In this document: piece by piece, positions 11,081-22,945 of the stretch
Position numbering within the stretch: the first letter of the stretch is position 1
Layout of the letters: every line of letters starts with the position of its first letter
Program-made: the position numbers and the translations under genes
Origin: Pelobates cultripes
Taxonomy: Eukaryota; Chordata; Amphibia; Anura; Pelobatidae
Assembly (NCBI GenBank): GCA_933207985.1
Contig: OW240917.1
Span: 125,265,829 to 125,329,828 of the forward strand
Direction: 5' to 3'
Length of the DNA stretch: 64,000 bases
Notes under the pieces: model-generated
The model's database searches: none
What the model was told of the DNA's origin: nothing
Seen by the model: the letters and a program-made list of their open reading frames with translations, nothing else

Positions 11081-13600
11081 TCTTGCAGAAACACAAACTT
11101 TGGCAGCAGAACAAATGGCATTTAGCCCCATTTAGTCTGCCCATTCCATATTTACAAAATTATTGGGAATGATATCTTCCTAACTGCTATAGTATGCAAT
11201 ACTTAAAAATATAAAATAAAAAAAATGTTTACTCTTATTACAACATTGCTTTGTTCTCAAAGCCTCATTAATTTGTCCTCAAAGTGTTACTCCAAGCACT
11301 TCACTGATTTGAAGTGGTCATGAATACAGTGTGTGCAGCATCTTGTTATGAAAAATTGCACATACAGAGTTTAATCCCTCTGCTGCCACAGGCGTAACCA
11401 TCGGGCACGTTATTGGGGCATCCTAAGCCACCCCAGAACACAAATTACTGGTGGCTGAATGTGAATCCTTAAATTGTGAGTTTGATTTACATATTTTTTT
11501 CTTTGAAATTACATAGTTTTTGTTCTCTTTCTAGGTTCTCTTTTTTAATGGCTCTATTACATTTCGATTACTTTTTCTGCCACAAATTTATGCATTTTGA
11601 TCATATATAATAAGTACTTATGTACTATGGCAAGCTCTATAATATATTTTATGATTTTTTTTTAATTTTACAAAGAACAATTACTATTAATCATTTATCT
11701 GTTTTTGATTAATTTTCCTGCTGGGAATTGGTGTATCTTTGTTCAATTGAAATATACACTTATGTGTTACACTTACTTGTTCTGTTTTAAACATATATAT
11801 TCTGTATTCCACGACTAAGACTCAATGTAATATGTATATACTTAATTTGTTATTTTTTATTTTATCATTTTCTTTGTATATTATTGTATCAGGATTGGCT
11901 TTTGAAGTCATGTGACACTCCTAATGGATGTTCACATATGTTTATATGGGATTTGCCTTGGGTGGCTTTACAGATGATTAAGGCTACAGCCAAAATGGCT
12001 ATGGTTGTCTCTTTTATCTGGTTAAACCTCCTTATCTCGAACCAAATAAAAAGTATGATCTTTAAAAATTGCACTGTACCACGTGTAGCTCTCCAATAAT
12101 TTATCTTATTATATCAATTGAGGAGGAAGAGTTTGTAGTTTTCGCTTTTACTTCTCTCTTTTTTTTCTTCTTTTATGTAATTTTATGAAAAGTATTAGTT
12201 TTTGGTTGGAGTAACCATTTTAAACCAATATTGTACAACCTATGCTTCATAAAACCATCGTGGTTTTGTATATGTTTTTCGTCAGCTTGTCGTATAACAT
12301 GATGACAATTATCATCATGTGTTTTCCCCAGACAATGTGAAACTTTCCCTTCTGTAGGCATTATTGTAATGCTGTTTTCTGTTAGCAAAATCCTATTCTC
12401 ATTATTATACATATCTAAGCCTCATTATAGTGTGAGGATACTCTAGTCTTTATACAGTTGAGTGAAATGATGCTTTGGCTTAAATAGTGACATAATCATG
12501 AGCAATAGACAAAAATATATATATATATATATAACAATGAGCAGTGGGAGATTATATAGTTGCAAAAAGAGCAACAGTGAATAATGCTTTAGATAAGATA
12601 TTTTCCTAGTTGTGGGTTATCTTATGTAGGTTGCTCTCTAAAAGTTTCATACTCTCTGGGTTCACTTTGAGGTTCCAAAATTTCAAGTAACATAATAAAA
12701 TACAGAAAATTAGCCCTGCGCTCAAAATCCCATTGCACTTGGCAGCATTAGCCGCGGCCCAAATTTATACTATCCATTAGAAGAAATGTTTAAATCAAAC
12801 CAATATGGTTACCTAGTTATCACTATCCCAGATACCACTAACATCTATACATTTAGATAACAGAGGTTTTTAGTATCACTGCAATAGCTATTAAAGTGTA
12901 GGCTCATATGTCAACATAAAGGCAAACCAATTAAGCAATTCCTACACTAACAATTTGCTGCTTTCAGCTCAAAGGATATTTCTCTAATTAGACAAAAGAG
13001 GCATGCTAGAATATGTTGTAAAAATCTAGGAAAACCATATCACAAACACATGTGAGAATTGTTCAAATTAGTTCACAGGTAGGAGTTCCCTTTTCTTTAA
13101 GTCATCAGGCGTTCCAGGTACCAAGCATATAAATCTGGTTCAACCAAGATACAGGCTTTTACACTATACATTCAGAGCTCAGGTTATTCATCTGCTGTTC
13201 TAGTAAAGCACTACCTCAATAGTACTTGCAAGCAGTGGTGACTCTAGAAACTATATACAGGCTGGGGGCACATGAGAGACCACAGTTAAAACTGAGTGCA
13301 GAATTCACATTAGCTACCCAGAATTCTGGTTCTGGCCTGGTTAATTACACCACTTAATTTTGATCTTTCAACTGTTTAGCAGATAATTCCCCTATATCTT
13401 TATGTGGGATTGCCATATTCAAGGTCAACAAATAAGGGAACTATCTTTTAAATAGCACCGTATTTTTGCCATTCTTAAATATGCAAATCACAAATAAGGG
13501 TACACATTTAAGGAATTATTAATCCCTTTCTTAATTTTATCTTTAAGTTGTTTAGTAGATAACTCCTTTATTTGTTATCCCTGTCTAAGATTGCTATATT
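11081..13600. other. Mostly featureless AT-rich DNA; T2 scrap at about 11285-11345, TA repeat at about 12510-12532
   Basis: The scrap 'tccaagcacttcactgatttgaagtggtcatg' matches the T2 MITE module. Apart from that and the TA run I see no gene or element boundaries. Confidence 0.4.
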
Positions 13601-13629
13601 AAAGGTATCAAATTAGGGAGCTATCTACT

Positions 13630-13850
13630 AAACACATACACATTTTCATGCACACACGCACACAATCAAACACAAACATGATCACAGATATACACATACA
13701 CACACACAAACACAAATCACAGATATATACACACATACTCAGACACAAATCACAGACATATAAACACATGATCACAGACTTACAACACAGACTTACAAAC
13801 AATCACACACCTAATCACAGACATACACATTCACAATCACACACACATTT
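13630..13850. repeat. CA-rich imperfect minisatellite
   Basis: Units such as 'acacaaatcacagatatac' repeat irregularly. Frames on both strands here are repeat artefacts. Confidence 0.75.
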
Positions 13851-14281
13851 TTTTTTAAATTACGTACAAGGTCCACCCAGCATCCCTACTTTGCTCTGGG
13901 AGGGCTGGAATTGATCCTCTCCGTTGTGGCCAGTGACATCACTGTGCTGTGTGATAAGGTGCATTATCCTCCATTATCCTCCTGAAAGATGCCACTTTCA
14001 TTAGGTAACGCTATTTATCATATACTGTGTCAACCTTCTAAAATTTGTACTCTGCTATTTGGTATTGTGTAAGAATGGATGTTCATAACATCTCTCACAC
14101 CAGGGATTTACTTTCTCATCCATACATTTTAACGGTTCTAAAGGTTCCACTTTGGTTTCTGCATATGTTTCTAGTGCCTATTTTCATTGGGAGACAAAAG
14201 ATAGGCTGAGAGTTTCAGGTGAACCCCTAAGCCAATCACTGATAGCCTAGAGCAGGGCATCCCATTAAGGAGGCAGATGGG

Positions 14282-14374
14282 CCTTCAAGGTAAGACAGTG
14301 CTCAGGACCTTCGGGCACCATAATGACATTATAAAGTTAAACTCATTATGGTGCCCTGCATGTTCCTTTAATAT
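14282..14374. mobile_element. T2-type MITE 3' fragment
   Basis: It ends with 'ggtgccctgcatgttcctttaa'. It contains the inverted pair 'gggcaccataatgacatt' / 'attatggtgccc', as in the ends of the MITE family. Confidence 0.5.
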
Positions 14375-15230
14375 GAACCCCCAACTGTTAATTTCCAAAA
14401 AAGTGATTCATCACATGGACCTGGCAATCTGACAAATTTCACAGACACAAAATGAATATACTATCATGGTGAACATGTGCCTTTTTGCCTGAAGGGCATT
14501 GTGAGAGGAGTAGGAAAGAGTATTTTTTTTCTCTGTTATGTGTATTTTTTTTGGTGAGAGTTGTTATTGAGGTGGCGGTCAGTTAGTTTGTTTGGTAGTA
14601 GTATGTTTGGGAAGGGGTTTGGATGCAGATATAGGGCTTACATTTGTAAAACATATTATTTAAATGTAACATCTACTAATTTCAAGCTGAGTGGGATTTG
14701 CATATTCCATTTCTGATCATTATCAGATTATTGTTCCCTGTACTGCAAAGAAGTGATGCATGAATTATACCCCATTCATTACGGGGACATATTGCACAAA
14801 TGAGGAGGTCAACATCCATGCACATTGGGGGTAGAAATACCTATTGAAATAATGTATGTGTATTTATATACTGATAGAATACTAGTCAATGTATTATCTG
14901 GTTTGTTTGTTCTTTACATTATTTATATTCAGATTACTTTTTTGTGGTTAGCTAAGCACTGGAGTTTGAATGACACAAAGACAGGGGAAGGGGATTCCCC
15001 ATGTCAGTGGTTGAATAGCATTTGTACCATACAGGGGTTTTTACATCAACATGAAAGCATAGAATACCATGCCATTTTTAGGAATGAGTTAAAAAGCTTG
15101 TTGTTGGCAAGCATGGGCACTACAGTTTAGGCATCTGAGTTGGAAAATCCTCTTGGCTTTTTGTTACTTTTTAGATATATTTTGATATAGTCTTAGTTTG
15201 CTATGTAGGAATTATACTTTTTTCCCATTT
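14375..15230. other. No recognisable feature
   Basis: A 101-codon frame at 14825-15130 has no recognisable motif and lies in otherwise non-coding sequence. I do not call it a gene. Confidence 0.35.
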
Positions 15231-15234
15231 AAAG

Positions 15235-15515
15235 AACACTCTTGTACAAGGGATGGGGGGATAAAAAGAACACTATGGGACAAAGGGGGGGGTTAAAGAA
15301 GACTATGGGACAGGGAAGGGGTTAAAAATCACTATGGGACATGGGGGTTAACAATCACTATGGGACAGATGAAAGGGGGGTTAAAATAACTATGGGACAG
15401 GGGAGGGGGGTTTAAAGATAACTATGGGACAGGGGAGGGGGGGTTAAAGATCATTATGGGACAGGAGAGGGGAGTGGGTGGTAAGGAACACTATGGGACA
15501 GGGGAGAAAAAAAAT
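15235..15515. repeat. Minisatellite, about 35-45-bp unit
   Basis: At least seven units share the core 'actatgggacaggggagggggg' plus 'ttaaag'. The array runs up to 'gggacaggggagaaaaaaaa'. A TGTCCCATAG inverse copy follows at about 15529. Confidence 0.85.
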
Positions 15516-15596
15516 ATTCTTAACAAACTGTCCCATAGTAAGAAACTAGGGACGTCTTATGGTGTGGTGCATCTTATTGAGTGAAAAATACGGTAT

Positions 15597-15863
15597 TTGG
15601 GAATAACCATACCAGCAAGGGTAGATATGACAATGGAGATCAATGTCATGAAACTATTGAAGTATACGAATAAGACCTTAAAAGAGTGGCGATCAGTAGA
15701 ATCATCATGGTTCGAGAAGATCAATACCATTAACTCTTATATAGTACCAAAATTGTCCTACCTATTTATGATGCTGCCACTTAAAATTCCTAAAAGCTGG
15801 TTGGATATGATTCAAACAAGTTTCACCACTTATATATGGAAAGAAAAAAATAAAAAAGGTTAA
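15597..15863 (+). pseudogene. L1/Tx1-type LINE ORF2 fragment
   Basis: The 88-codon frame (for example SSWFEKINTINSYIVPKLSY, then a 'PLKIPKSW' stretch) matches the segment just after the RT domain of L1-clade ORF2. It is clearly homologous to the minus-strand LINE at 27728-28063 (INVINSYIIPKWNYLFQMIP). A run of A follows at about 15877-15896. Confidence 0.85.
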
Positions 15864-15923
15864 GTGCATTGATGTTAAAAAAAAAAAAAAAAAAAAGGGA
15901 GGTATAGGTTTCCCAATTATTAA

Positions 15924-15985
15924 CCCCTTAAGGACTGAGCCAAATGTACATGTTGTGATCAAAACAAAACGTAAACAAAAACTTG
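15924..15985. mobile_element. Terminus of a TTAACCCCTTAAGGAC element
   Basis: TTAA at 15920-15923 is followed by CCCCTTAAGGACTGAGCC and 'aaatgtacatgttgtgatcaaaacaaaa'. The same start appears at about 32651. The element breaks off where Ty3 sequence begins. Confidence 0.6.
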
Positions 15986-16258
15986 AATTTGCGCTCACCT
16001 TCCCGGGGCAATAACTTCCTGCTGAGGTAAGCTACTGGATGTTCTCCGCCATCGTCCCCGACCTGGCTCAGCACCGCTCCTAATCAAAAAATGGAAGCAT
16101 CTGTGTAAACTAGAAAGTGTTTTTTTTTTTATTAGGAGCAGCCAGGACAAGGGCATTTACCAATGTGTCCTTAAGGTCTTTGAACGCCTGCTCACACTCT
16201 GGGGTCCAGGCTACCTGTCTGAGTAAGTTTTTTCGGGTCAAGTCTGTGAGGGTGCTGT
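15986..16258 (-). pseudogene. Ty3/Gypsy pol fragment (RT/RNase H junction)
   Basis: Read on the minus strand, the fragment begins immediately inside the LTR edge with a stretch containing TPECEQAFKDLKDTL, the RT-RNase H connection typical of Ty3/Gypsy elements. This is followed by the RNase H motif YTDAS and then an AYLSRKLLPRE-like block. The frame is broken by a stop and a frameshift after YTDAS and by an A-rich insertion. Only about 90 codons of a normally more than 1000-codon pol remain. It is a dead retrotransposon relic. Confidence 0.88.
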
Positions 16259-17141
16259 TGTGATGGACCACCTGGCACCCCAACTGGGTGCCTCTGCCAA
16301 TCGATGCTCCTAGTGCTCACCAAGTACTCCAAGCACTCCACCAGACACCATCAGCACTGTAGTCCCCACTTCCAGCGTTACAGCTTGGTTAGGGTCTTGC
16401 TGTCCTCCACCCACCCTGGACCCAAGACCCGTATCCAGCTTCCAGTGGGTAGACCTCTGCTCCAAGAGAGTGTATCAATATGCTCTTAAAAGAGCAAGTG
16501 ATTAAAATCCCAGGGTAGTATAGTGATATAGCAATCCCCAGGGTAGATATGGCCATTTCCCCCACACATGAGATGAGACTATGTTGAGGGTAAGCAGGAA
16601 CTCATTTATTGGGAGCAACAATTGGCCATATATGCAAGTCCCAATGCAAGGGGCACTCTCCCCTGAACCTGAGAGTAGACTACAGTAAAAACATACACAC
16701 GATTACATTGGCTCTCAGGTCCAGGACACTCCCACATAAAACAAGATAATCCCTCCTCTGTGCCTGGGAGATAATGGAGTCAAGGACTGTATAAAACTCA
16801 ATTATCTCCAGGCACAAAAAAACACACATTTCCCAAACACCCCAAAAGTACCTTAAAATACATAAAACCCCCTGATAGCCTCGATCTGGGTGACGAACAT
16901 ATCCAAAAATCACCCAGATTGGTTCAGGGGTTCAGGAATTTCCTGGAAGTCATAATTTGAGAGACCGTGCACATGGTCTTATGCCCAAAACAGTTCCATG
17001 AAATCATTGCTAACAGTTGGTCAAGTTCGGTAGTCATTTACAGGTTTCCCTGCATGGCCCATAGTCTGTGGGCAGGAGGCTGGCAAGCAGGCAACTCCAG
17101 GAGCTTGTAGCAAACTCCTGTGGGAAGGGGAGTTTGTCACA
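16259..17141 (-). mobile_element. Ty3/Gypsy LTR, about 883 bp
   Basis: Minus-strand termini are TGTGACAAAC..(17141) and ..CATCACA (16259), giving the TGTGA/TCACA inverted ends. On the plus strand, immediately beyond 17141, 'tatcttccccctcccgggg' is the complement of a polypurine tract (GGGAGGGGGAAGATA). This is therefore a 3' LTR. Its lower edge abuts pol sequence instead of host DNA. No matching 5-bp target duplication is visible. Confidence 0.7.
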
Positions 17142-17860
17142 TATCTTCCCCCTCCCGGGGAGACTATCCAGACCCCAGACATCCAATTGGTCTGGGTCTG
17201 TGATAGTCTGGTGGCCTTTCCGAAAAGGCGTAGTTGTCCAGAAGGCCCCTGCCACAAGTGCCCACTTATACATCCAGTGTCCTGCGGGAAAATAACCTGG
17301 ATGCACTCCCCCCTGGTTGGACCAAGTTGTCGCTGGGGACAGAGGGCGCAGTTCCCCTCATCCATGCCTTGGTGGGCAGAGGCCAGCTGGTTTGGTTTTG
17401 GGCCGTCACGCCCCAGAACAAAGGGATAGGTAGGGCAGAGGCCAGCGGCGCTCTGGATAAATCGAAAGGAGCAGGCAGAGGCCAACTGCTCTCTGCCCGG
17501 GTGCCAGCTCTTCTGCTGGGAAGGTGTCAGGGGAGGCCGTAGTTTCCTCCACTGCGCCCTGAACACGATTTGGAATTTGACGCTGGGGAGAGGAATCAAC
17601 TACCCCCTCTCCCTTGCACTCCCACTGTGGCTGGGGAGGGACGACACCCTCTTCTCCATTTCTCACCCCCTGCTCTTGGGGAAGACTGCTGCCGGCATCC
17701 TCCTCTTGGATGGGAGTCTGCAGTTGGGGATTTCGGCAGGCCGCCAAGCATCCCTGTAGGGGTGGTGCAGAGACCTTGGTCCCATCTGCACCATCCAAGC
17801 CATTGGGCTTGTCTCTGGATGACAGCCCCAGCTAAAACACATGGAAACCCCACAAAAGTC
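17142..17860 (-). mobile_element. Ty3/Gypsy internal 3' region with polypurine tract
   Basis: This is GC-rich sequence between two LTR-like blocks. The purine-rich tract lies next to the LTR (complement of 17142-17160). Open frames on both strands (up to 192 codons) overlap extensively and show no recognisable domain, so I do not call them genes. Confidence 0.5.
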
Positions 17861-18140
17861 ATATCCCCCAATAGCGCCAATCTGGGGGACCAACATATCC
17901 AAAAATCACCCAGATCGGTTCAGGGGTTTGGGCTTTCCATGGAAGTCATCATTTTGACCAACTGTGCACATGGTCCTATGCCCAAAACAATTCCAGAGAA
18001 TTAGGGCCAACGGTCGGTCTCTCTTTATGGAGTACAAAAGTACATAAATCACATACGTTTTTAAAGGGCCCATAGTCTTTTGGCAGGAGGCTGGCAAGCA
18101 GGCCCCTCCAAGAACACATGGCAGAGGCATTTCTGCCACA
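17861..18140 (-). mobile_element. Second, diverged partial LTR of the same Ty3 family
   Basis: About 250 bp (from 'catatccaaaaatcacccagat' to 'ggcaggaggctggcaagcagg') repeat 16861-17110 in the same orientation at roughly 80-85% by eye. The end TGCCACA corresponds to TGTCACA of the other copies. Confidence 0.65.
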
Positions 18141-18480
18141 GAGGGAATCCATATTCCTTCATCTCCAAGAATATGTTCTTACGGTTATGGGCCAATCAAG
18201 GAATGAACCCTGTATAACCCTGTATAACTTACACTCGGCCAAAAACAACCAGTTGTAACCGAACTATGATTATTATATGTTTTACCAAACTATTGTTAAA
18301 CACCATATATATTGTGAATTGTTCATACCTGACCAAAAAATGTCTGCATGTAACTAATGGTAGAAAATTGCCATCGTTATTACTAATTAATATATGTACA
18401 AAATGTTTCTTTGTCATGCATTTCTTCCTGCTGTAATCTGTGTTAGTTACAATAAAATAAAAAATAAAATAAAAAGTAGC

Positions 18481-18745
18481 CCACCCAGGATATTCAGAAG
18501 GGGGTAAGTCCGGTCTTTTGTAGTAGCCACTTAGTCACAAACCCTAGCCAAAGCTAGTTTTTATATTTTTTTCTGTTGCATTTTTCATACAAAAACTGAG
18601 CTTTTACTGATGATATCATCAGCATTACAAGGTTTAATGTTCTACAACTCTTGTATTTGTGTTTAACAAAGTCTCATGAGTATAACAGTCCGCATATGTA
18701 CAGGTTTTATGGTGTTTTGGAAAGTTACAGGGTTAAATATAGGGC
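18481..18745. mobile_element. Fragment of the TTAA-type (2701-4821 family) element
   Basis: 'ccggtcttttgtagtagccacttagtcacaaaccctagcc' parallels 4121-4170. 'cttttactgatgatatcatcag' and 'gtacaggttttatggtgttttggaaagttacagg' parallel 3840-3970. Confidence 0.7.
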
Positions 18746-19044
18746 TTGTAAATTAAATTCGATGGATTTTCTGCCTGAGTTGTCAGGCAGGTTCCTTAAG
18801 TTATAATTATAAAATTACTTAATTATGTTAAAATAGTAGATAAATATATACACATTCTCAATGCTTTCCTAGGGACGCTGGCGTCTTCTCACTGTGAAAA
18901 TCAAAAAACCGTCTGGCTGGCCAGCTAAGGAAGAATGTGGGCAGGCGGCCTTGTGAGTGAGAGCGTTTTTAAAGCCATGTATATGGAAAAAAATAACAAT
19001 TGGAATGCACATTTCGGGCAAGGAGGCAGTTGGGACTATTAATG

Positions 19045-19157
19045 AAAAGATATTTGGGATCCTATTGGTTCTGTACTTTTGAAGTGGGAGATGGAACAAT
19101 GTATAATGGAAGCAGTGTCAAAATGGAAATGTATTCTTTATAATGTGATTTTCATTT
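19045..19157. repeat. Target-site duplication of the large LINE, upstream copy (113 bp)
   Basis: It is identical to 31922-32034 except for five substitutions. It lies immediately before the LINE 5' region; the other copy follows the LINE poly(A) tail. Confidence 0.85.
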
Positions 19158-19621
19158 TGGTTTTCAGGTTACGTGATGACGTGGGACGAAGGGAATGGGG
19201 CACGGCGGGTGTCGGGAAGCTAGGGGAGAGCATGGTGTGAGGAACGCGATAGCACGAGAACGGCAGTTCAGATTGTCGGTGCTAACCACCCTGGTTTGTA
19301 GTGGAGCAATTGCGGACTAGAGAAGGATAAGTTCCGACCTTTCTTAGAATGGCAAGCTCATACTAAGAAGGGACATGAAAAGCAATCTACTAAGGAAAAA
19401 ATAAGGTACAATGGTGGTTGGGGTGTAAGGAAAGAGTGGTCATACTGAGATTGGAAGCGGGTGGAACGTGAGTGGAAACAGAACCTTGGTAATATTGGTA
19501 TCATTTGTTTAATGTGAGAATCTCCTTCTCTTCTGACTAATAAGGCCATGTGGTATAAAGTTCTTGTAAAAAGTTGAAAAAGAGGAAGTAATTAAAACCA
19601 TCGATTGTGCTGTTTAATAAC

Positions 19622-19655
<34 letters not shown>

Positions 19656-21639
19656 TTACTGTTGGCAGGTTGACAAAAGTGACAGATGTGAATACGCCCT
19701 AAAAAAAACAAAAAACAAAAAAAAACATAGTTCTGATTGTTTTATTGTATATCAAACAAACGGAATTAAGGCCGCAGTGAAATCAAAACCTCTTAAAGGA
19801 ACGGTGTATAAAAAGGGGAGAAAAAAAATCCAAAGTAACTAACTTACTTTATACGTGAGAAAAAAAAAAACAACGAAACTCTGGTTAACTTGGCATCATT
19901 TGTTTTACTGTAAGAATGTTCTTTCCAAAGGACTGAAAAGACTACATGACATAAGGAAAAAAAATAAGTTGGCAAATTTAAACTATCGATTGTGCTGTAC
20001 ATAGATCGTTTCATTATAAAAAGGAAAAAAAAGGTAACATTTTTGGTGGGTTGATACAAGTGTTCAAGAAAAGTCAATACACCTCCCAAAAAAAAAAAAT
20101 TACATCAAGAAAGGAAATGGCCTTAAAAGGGGGAACAAATCCAAGAGTTTAAAAAAAAAAAAAAAGGAAAAAAGAAAAAGATCAAGGTTCTAATAAATCT
20201 TTATGGTCATATTACTCTTCACCAAGTGCAGAGGAAAACACCAAGTCAATAAGGAGACTCAGTTCTCCATCTAGGCAAATTAAAAAAGGCAATAAAGAGA
20301 AACAACAGTCTATAGACAAAGAAGAGATAGTAAACCAAGTAAAAGATCTAACAGAAACCTCTTTAGAAAACCTTCCTAACGAAAATTTCGAACCATGTTA
20401 CAAGAAGAACATAGAGATCAAATAAATAAAGAAATGCTGGCCTCAATTAAAGAAGCAAAAGAAGAACTAAAGAACCTGAACAAAAAAGTACAAGAAAATA
20501 CAGAAAAATTGAATTGAATGTGAGGTTCGATATAGAGCAGCAAGAATAAAATGAGAGTCTGACTAAAAAAGTACAGGAGCTAAAAATAAAACAACCGAGT
20601 TGGAAGATCGATCACAGAAAAAAATTTAAGGATAAGGGGAGTTTTAGAAGAAATAAATAATGAAGAAATAAAAGAATATGCTTACAACTTTTTAAAAGAA
20701 ATGGCAGGAGACATTGGGAAGAAAGATCTTCTCTTGGTCAGAGCCCACAGAATCCCAAAACCAACACAAGCACCACTACATGCCCCAAGGTATATCATTG
20801 TATGTTTCCATAATTTTCTATACAAAGAAAAAGTATGGAAGGCAAGATATAATCCAGATATAAAAAAGGAAGTTATAAGCAGGGCCGGACTGGGAATTAA
20901 AAGCAGCCCTGTAAAAAAAATATTTACCAGCCCCATAATGCGTCGCGCCATCATAGTGTGCAGATACAGAGTTAGAACAGATAACTTAAAATTAAAAAGT
21001 ACTCCAACGTGAAAAGCGCACTCATAGGCTTCAAAATAAACAAAAGTGAGGATTTATTTTAAGCAGACGTGCCTTTGCATGTAATCAATGTTTCAGTCCA
21101 ACTACCTTGACATATTAAGGAAAGCTTGTTAATGGGACTGAAATGGTGAATGTATGTAGGGCACAACTGTAAAAAAATGTTTATTTTGAAGTTCTGTGGG
21201 TGTGCTCTTCACTTTAAATATGTTCTTGTGCTGGAGTATGCACCTAGCAACAAGACTGGGCCAATATCTGCTCATTACATATGGTACATATTAATGAAAT
21301 TTCTCTGTGTATTATGCATTTATAAATGTACATTAATATGTGTAAATATAATATATATATAACTAATATACACACATTAATATACATGTCATATACCAGT
21401 GACGGATCCAGAGCCTGAGCCGGGGAGGGGCACTTGTAGATTTTAAAGAAATAAAAGAAGAAATTTAAAGAAATATTCCATGCACAATAACCACTACTCC
21501 TCTGTGTAGTGGTTATGGTGCCAGGAGTGTCGGCACCCCCTCCCAGAGTAAGTAGTCAAACTGTTTAAGAACAGTTTGACAACTTACCTGGAGTCTGCTG
21601 GGATATGGGGCTGTAGTAGGGTATAGGAGCAGTGGTGCA

Positions 21640-21800
21640 ATGTGTGAGGGGTGCAATGTGTGTGAAAGGTTCAGTGTGTGGGTGTGGGGGGCAGTGTGTG
21701 AATGTGTATGGTGTGTGTGGGGGCAGTGTGTGAATGTGTATGGTGTGTGTGTGTGGGGGCAGTGTGTGAATGTGTATGGTGTGTGTGTGTGTGGGCAGTG
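21640..21800. repeat. GT-rich minisatellite
   Basis: Units of about 40 bp 'gggggcagtgtgtgaatgtgtatggtgtgtgtg' occur three to four times. They are related to the array at 5650-6180. Confidence 0.85.
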
Positions 21801-21919
21801 TGTGTATGGGGCTAGAGTTCACTCCTACTACTGCGACCACCAGGAAGTGGTGAGAGTGAACTCTAGCCCGTAGCTCCAGGGCTAGAGTTCACCCTCGTGA
21901 GAGCCGGAGCGTTGCCCCG

Positions 21920-22640
21920 GGTCCTCTCTTTCTCCCCCTCACTGCTCCTCTGTGTCAATGTCTCCCCTCTCCTTCCCAGTCTCTCTCTTCCCCCTCTGCC
22001 TCTTTCTTCCCCTCCTCTTGTGTGTCTCTCTCATTTCTCCCTCTTTGTCTCTCTCTTCCCCCTCTGCCTCTTTCACCCCCTTTCCCTGTGTCTCTCCCTC
22101 CTTCCCATCTCTCTCCCTCCCCCTTTCCCTGTGTCTCTCCCTCCTCCCCATCTCTCTCCCTCCCCTTTTCCCTGTGTCTCTCCCTCCTCCCCATCTCTCT
22201 CCCTCTTTCACCCCCTTTCCCTGTGTCTCTCCCTCCTCCCTTTCCCTGTGTCTCTCCCTCCTCCCCATCTCTCTCCCTCCTCCCTTTCCCTGTGTCTCTC
22301 CCTCCAACCCATCTCTCCCCCCTTCCCTGTGTCTCTCCCCNNNNNNNNNNNNNNNNNNNNNNNNNNNNNNNNNNNNNNNNNNNNNNNNNNNNNNNNNNNN
22401 NNNNNNNNNNNNNNNNNNNNNNNNNNNNNNNNNNNNNNNNTCCCCTCTCCCTCCCACTCCCCCCTTTTCCCTGTGTCTCTCCCTCTCCCTCCCTCCCCTT
22501 TCCCTGTGTGTCTCTCCCCTCTCCCCCTCCCCCCCTTTCCCTGTGTCTCTCCCCTCTCCCCATCTCTCCCCTCTCCCTCCCTCCTTTCCCTGTGTCTCTC
22601 CCCCCCATTCCCCTCTCTGTTTCATTCTCCCCTCCCCCCT
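21920..22640. repeat. Polypyrimidine minisatellite with assembly gap
   Basis: The array consists of repeated 'ccctttccctgtgtctctccctcctccccatctctct' units of about 37-45 bp, almost purely C/T on the plus strand. Positions 22341-22440 are exactly 100 N, a placeholder gap within the array. Long frames on both strands (up to 323 codons) are artefacts of the repeat. Confidence 0.9.
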
Positions 22641-22652
22641 TTACCTTAGAGA

Positions 22653-22945
22653 AGTCAGAGGGGGCCGGCCGAGTTCCTGGCTGGAGCCGCAGGGCCGGGT
22701 GGCAGCTTCCCCGGTCTGGCGGCCCTGCTCCTGTCACTGGCTGCTGTGGCTGCTGATGGCTGAAGGAGGAGGAGCCTGTCTCTGTCCCATGCTCCCTCGC
22801 GGTTCCTGTGCTGGGAATTGTGGGAACCACGAGGGAGCATGGTAGACAGGCTCCTCCTCCTTCAGCCATCAGCAGCCATAGCAGCCAGTGACAGGAGCAG
22901 GGCCGCAGGACCGGGGAAGCTGCCACCCGGCCGGCCCCCTCTGAG
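22653..22945. repeat. GC-rich palindrome, arms about 130 bp
   Basis: 'cagagggggccggccg..' through '..ctccctcgcggttcc' is inverted at 22815-22945 ('ggaaccacgagggagcatgg.. ..gccccctctgag'), with a few mismatches, a short extra segment in the left arm and a small central loop. Confidence 0.85.

Noticed and set aside
17021..18004. Several 90-190 codon frames on both strands
   Set aside because: They overlap in GC-rich Ty3 internal/LTR DNA, have no conserved motif, and cross an LTR boundary.
21897..22926. Long overlapping open frames on both strands (up to 323 codons)
   Set aside because: They run through a C/T-only minisatellite and a 100-N gap. Open reading results from the lack of stop-forming bases, and there is no domain.
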